Positions 24,176 through 26,126 of a DNA stretch of 26,126 bases are shown here, one piece after another; the stretch's first letter is position 1; every line of letters starts with the position of its first letter. The DNA comes from an uncultured Oxalobacteraceae bacterium. Lineage in GTDB: Bacteria > Pseudomonadota > Gammaproteobacteria > Burkholderiales > Burkholderiaceae. A program made the position numbers and the translations under genes. The stretch spans positions 1-26,126 of the forward strand of contig CAMLFK010000036.1 of NCBI GenBank assembly GCA_946479255.1, written 5' to 3'. Below the pieces are notes generated by a model. That model saw only the letters and a list, made by a program, of their open reading frames with translations. It had not been told where the DNA came from and searched no databases.

Positions 24176-24314
24176 AGGTCTCCTTGTCGAATGCTCCGGC
24201 TCAGCTGCAACGATGCAGGCGCTATCCTACAAGATTCGGGCCGATATGCCGATACAAAAGCCGCGTTCACGGACTAGTATGAAGATGTATGGACAACCAA
24301 GCCGGGGAGGTGCT

Positions 24315-24581
24315 ATGCCTGTCGCACACATCACCATCGCACACCTGATCAGCCGCGCCGCACTGGCCGCGCTGACCACCATGAGTCTGGCAGGCTGTGA
24401 CAAGCCTCCTGCTGTCGACTCGCCGCTCGCGGGCCTGCCCTCAAATGAGCGCCTCAAGGAACCCGGCACCGCCAGCACGCCCGCCATGGAAGGCGGCGGC
24501 GCCATGCCCGGTCTGCGCAACGGCCAGCCCTTACCCGAAGAGCCGGCGTCGCACCAGGGCGAGCGCGAACCGCAGCGCTAG
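24315..24581 (+). CDS. Small lipoprotein of unknown function
   Basis: An 88-residue protein with a lipoprotein signal peptide (lipobox LAGC, acylated Cys28) and a Pro/Gly/Glu-rich, low-complexity mature part (LPSNERLKEPG, MEGGGAMPGLRN) without a recognisable domain. GGGGAGG four bases before the ATG is a strong site. Its stop codon overlaps the stop codon of the minus-strand DUF455-like fragment. No homology is claimed. Confidence 0.7.
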   Translation: MPVAHITIAHLISRAALAALTTMSLAGCDKPPAVDSPLAGLPSNERLKEPGTASTPAMEGGGAMPGLRNGQPLPEEPASHQGEREPQR

Positions 24582-24735
24582 CCGAATTCCGCCAGTTCGG
24601 CCTCGCTGACTCCCGCCTGGCGGCGCGCTGTAATGTTGAATGGCCCTTTCAGGCTGGGGCTTCGTAGCGGCGCGCCAGTTCCCCGTAGGTGGCGCGCGCT
24701 TCGATACCCTGTCGCTGGCAAAGACCCCATAGCGT
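24578..24735 (-). pseudogene. Frameshifted 3' fragment of a DUF455-like gene
   Basis: On the minus strand two overlapping frames together read LCQRQGIEARATYGELARRY then, after a one-base frame change near 24652-24656, LKGPFNITARRQAGVSEAEL and a stop. This matches the C-terminus of the intact DUF455 protein at 25648-26126 (CAQRGLEPGATYAHLTVRY, then IKGPFNLELRRQAGFSEADL). The similarity is clear in protein but only moderate in DNA, so this is an old paralogue or diverged copy, not a fresh duplication. Upstream of 24735 the similarity fades. It has no start codon, and the frameshift breaks it, so it is a relic. Confidence 0.75.
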
Positions 24736-25029
24736 GGGTACTCGCTGATCCTTTGATGCGTTGGTGGGCGGCGCATCGCGCGGCAGCGGTGCGATAACTA
24801 AACAGCACTATTAGATTGATGCTAATTGTGGTATATTATCTATAAAGCACTGACTTATTCTGGTGGATGAAATTGGCCAGTGAAAAACTGCGCTACAAGG
24901 AGCAGTCGTACGGGGCAACTTGCGAGGATTTGCAACGTCGCGCACGTTTTAACGGCTAAGTTCGCCCCCATGGATAAATTAGTGCTTTTGTAAAGCAACT
25001 AACCTCATGCATAAAGAAAACAGGAATAT
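24736..25029 (+). promoter_or_regulatory. AT-rich region upstream of the lectin gene
   Basis: Base composition drops here from the GC-rich background. TGGTATATT (TATATT 24832-24837 with an extended -10 TG) and TTGATG-N19-TATAAA (24816-24846) are promoter candidates. A 30-codon ORF at 24867-24959 (start MKLASEKLRYK, end RRARFNG) lies in the leader but has only GGTGG immediately before its ATG and no recognised homology; I treat it as unproven. AACAGGAATAT directly before the lectin ATG provides its ribosome binding site. Confidence 0.35.
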
Positions 25030-25572
25030 ATGATTACGAAGAAGACGCTGTTACTACTATTCGCCGCATTAATGCTTCAGCTCTCTCTGGCCCCTGGGGC
25101 TCTCGCGGTAGGACTACAGGACCCAGTAACTACCTATAACTCACTGAAGCCCACTGAAACCCTATCCTCGGCCGGTACATGTACTTATTGCAAGCGTTCC
25201 GTTACCTCTACAAACGGTAAGTATCGACTTGTCATGCAAAGTGATGGGAACTTAGTTCTCCGTAATGCATATAATCATGGCATCTGGTCCTCAGGCACTG
25301 ACAGAACTTATCCGGGCTTAGGACCCTACGTGCCAGACCGCGCAACTGTGGGCGGGAATTTGAATATTTCAGTGGGTCAGAACTTAGTCTGGCAAGCAGA
25401 TATCAATTGGTGGAGTATTCAGAGTGGTCGGTATCCACAAGGGAAAAATATCACCGCAGAGATACTGGTAGTACAGGATGATGGAAATCTCGTCCTGTAC
25501 AATAAGAATAATAGTCCGTATGACCAGAGTACCTGGTACCCGGTATGGGCTACAGACACATACGGGAAATAA
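25030..25572 (+). CDS. Secreted bulb-type (mannose-binding) lectin-domain protein
   Basis: A 180-residue protein: a Sec signal peptide (about 1-26, ending ALA) and one B-lectin (monocot mannose-binding) domain. The third site has the exact QxDxNxVxY mannose motif (Q149, D151, N153, V155, Y157 in QDDGNLVLY). The first site is near-consensus (QSDGNLVLR, 70-78, Arg in place of Tyr). The central repeat (GGNLNISVGQNLVWQADIN) is degenerate. A CTYC motif (51-54) may form a disulfide. Related domains occur in lectin-like bacteriocins (LlpA type, which carry two domains) and in plant-associated bacterial lectins. Its codon use is markedly more AT-rich than its neighbours, and it has its own terminator, so recent acquisition is likely. 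A bacteriocin role is possible but not shown; surface glycan or host adhesion is as likely. Confidence 0.85.
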   Translation: MITKKTLLLLFAALMLQLSLAPGALAVGLQDPVTTYNSLKPTETLSSAGTCTYCKRSVTSTNGKYRLVMQSDGNLVLRNAYNHGIWSSGTDRTYPGLGPYVPDRATVGGNLNISVGQNLVWQADINWWSIQSGRYPQGKNITAEILVVQDDGNLVLYNKNNSPYDQSTWYPVWATDTYGK

Positions 25573-25588
25573 TCTGTTGAAATAAAAG

Positions 25589-25616
25589 GAACCGTGATAC
25601 TTCACGGTTCTTGTTT
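25589..25616 (+). terminator. Rho-independent terminator of the lectin gene
   Basis: A perfect 9-bp stem (GAACCGTGA 25589-25597, TCACGGTTC 25602-25610, 4-nt loop) is followed by TTGTTTT. It starts 16 bases past the lectin stop. The sequence on its left (AAATAAAA) gives a partial T-run on the minus strand, so it may also stop the convergent DUF455 transcript. Confidence 0.9.
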
Positions 25617-25647
25617 TAAAGCAGCGGGTGCAAAGTATACTCCCGAA

Positions 25648-26126
25648 CTAAGCAGACACAGCGTCGCTGCTCACTCGTAATGCCAGCAAATCTGCCTCTG
25701 AAAACCCGGCTTGCCGCCGCAATTCCAGATTGAACGGCCCCTTTATCACCGGCGCCGAATAGCGCACCGTTAAGTGTGCGTACGTAGCGCCCGGCTCCAG
25801 CCCACGCTGTGCGCACACGTGGTAGTACCAGCGATTGCCGATCTCCACATGGCCGACCTCATCGCGCAGGATGATGTCGAGAATGGCTGCTGCCGCCTGA
25901 TCGCCGGCCTGTGCCAGCTTGGCCCGCAGCGGCGGAATCGCGTCCAGCCCGCGCGCCTCCAGCGTGCGCGGCACCAGGGCCATGCGCGCCAGCACGTCGT
26001 CACGGGTTTTCTCGACCATCTCCCACAAGCTGTCATGCGCCGGAAAGTCCCCATAGCTGTAACCCAGCACGTTCAGATGCGCGTCGAGCATGGAGAAGTG
26101 GATCGCCTCTTCTTCCGACACGCGCA
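25648..26126 (-). CDS. DUF455 family ferritin-like protein (5' end outside window)
   Basis: The reading frame is open to the right edge of the window, so at least 158 C-terminal residues are visible and the N-terminus is missing. It has the ferritin-like metal-ligand pattern EEEAIHF (Glu...His) and RDEVGHVEIG (an ExxH-type motif), the EARGLDA segment and the C-terminal KGPFNLELRRQAGFS, which together mark DUF455, a diiron-like family of unknown function. The true start lies beyond 26126; the in-frame GTG at 26121 is internal. Its C-terminus resembles the pseudogene at 24578-24735 on the same strand, with the lectin gene between them. Confidence 0.88.
   Translation of the reverse strand, partial: RVSEEEAIHFSMLDAHLNVLGYSYGDFPAHDSLWEMVEKTRDDVLARMALVPRTLEARGLDAIPPLRAKLAQAGDQAAAAILDIILRDEVGHVEIGNRWYYHVCAQRGLEPGATYAHLTVRYSAPVIKGPFNLELRRQAGFSEADLLALRVSSDAVSA

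Noticed and set aside
24867..24959. 30-codon ORF in the lectin leader
   Set aside because: Its ribosome site is too close to the ATG and there is no homology. It is kept only as a note in the upstream-region entry.
24736..25640. Integrative element with attachment sites around the lectin
   Set aside because: The two DUF455 ends share only moderate DNA identity and no integrase or direct repeat was found, so a recent site-specific insertion is not supported.
1..26126. CRISPR array, tRNA or rRNA genes, prophage or toxin-antitoxin module
   Set aside because: No regularly spaced repeats, cloverleaf-like segments, rRNA-like blocks or phage structural genes were recognised on either strand.

Overview
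The window is GC-rich, densely packed chromosomal DNA from a Gram-negative bacterium. The gene families, the large TonB-dependent receptor, the plant- or soil-polysaccharide enzymes and the overall codon use fit an environmental beta-proteobacterium of the Oxalobacteraceae type (Massilia, Duganella or Janthinobacterium-like). That placement is an inference from protein families and base composition. No rRNA or marker gene is present to confirm it.

Layout. Positions 1-4651 form a galactose block: a terminator, then galK and galT on the minus strand (Leloir pathway), then divergently a secreted GH97 glycosidase with the retaining-type Asp nucleophile, plausibly an alpha-galactosidase that feeds galT/galK. 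Positions 4656-9817 hold a tightly coupled four-gene operon of overlapping stop/start codons: a MacB/LolD-type ATPase, an unusual tandem (two-in-one) membrane fusion protein of 650 residues, a second, lipoprotein-type membrane fusion protein, and a MacB/FtsX-type permease. This is the most unusual functional unit of the window. Positions 9829-10329 encode a small Tat-exported beta-rich protein. Positions 10414-10737 carry a 13-bp tandem repeat and a pair of 33-bp inverted repeats that bound a roughly 250-bp cassette. Positions 10754-11389 encode a Vat-like (streptogramin A) acetyltransferase, followed divergently by a secreted GH3 beta-glycosidase.

Positions 13714-14001 are a possible leader region with a 12-codon ORF. 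After it come rsgA (30S assembly GTPase) and a stand-alone malonyl-type acyltransferase (FabD/PKS-AT family) with no PKS genes beside it. Then follow a DUF3237 protein (minus), an ArgP-type LysR regulator divergent from a LysE/ArgO amino-acid exporter, a GNAT acetyltransferase, a YiaA-type four-helix membrane protein, and an unrecognised single-pass membrane protein of 347 residues. Positions 20570-24581 hold a 913-residue TonB-dependent receptor, a secreted ThuA-like protein and a small lipoprotein.

The right end (24578-26126) is mosaic. A frameshifted fragment resembles the 3' end of a DUF455 gene, and it is followed by an AT-rich stretch with a secreted bulb-type (mannose-binding) lectin that has its own strong terminator. 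Next comes an intact but window-truncated DUF455 ferritin-like gene in the same orientation as the fragment. The lectin gene differs sharply in base composition from everything else and is probably horizontally acquired.

Taken together, the region describes carbohydrate scavenging (GH97, GH3, TonB receptor, ThuA, gal genes) mixed with export and resistance functions (MacB-like efflux, ArgO, Vat) and one acquired lectin. No tRNA, rRNA, CRISPR array or intact transposase was seen.
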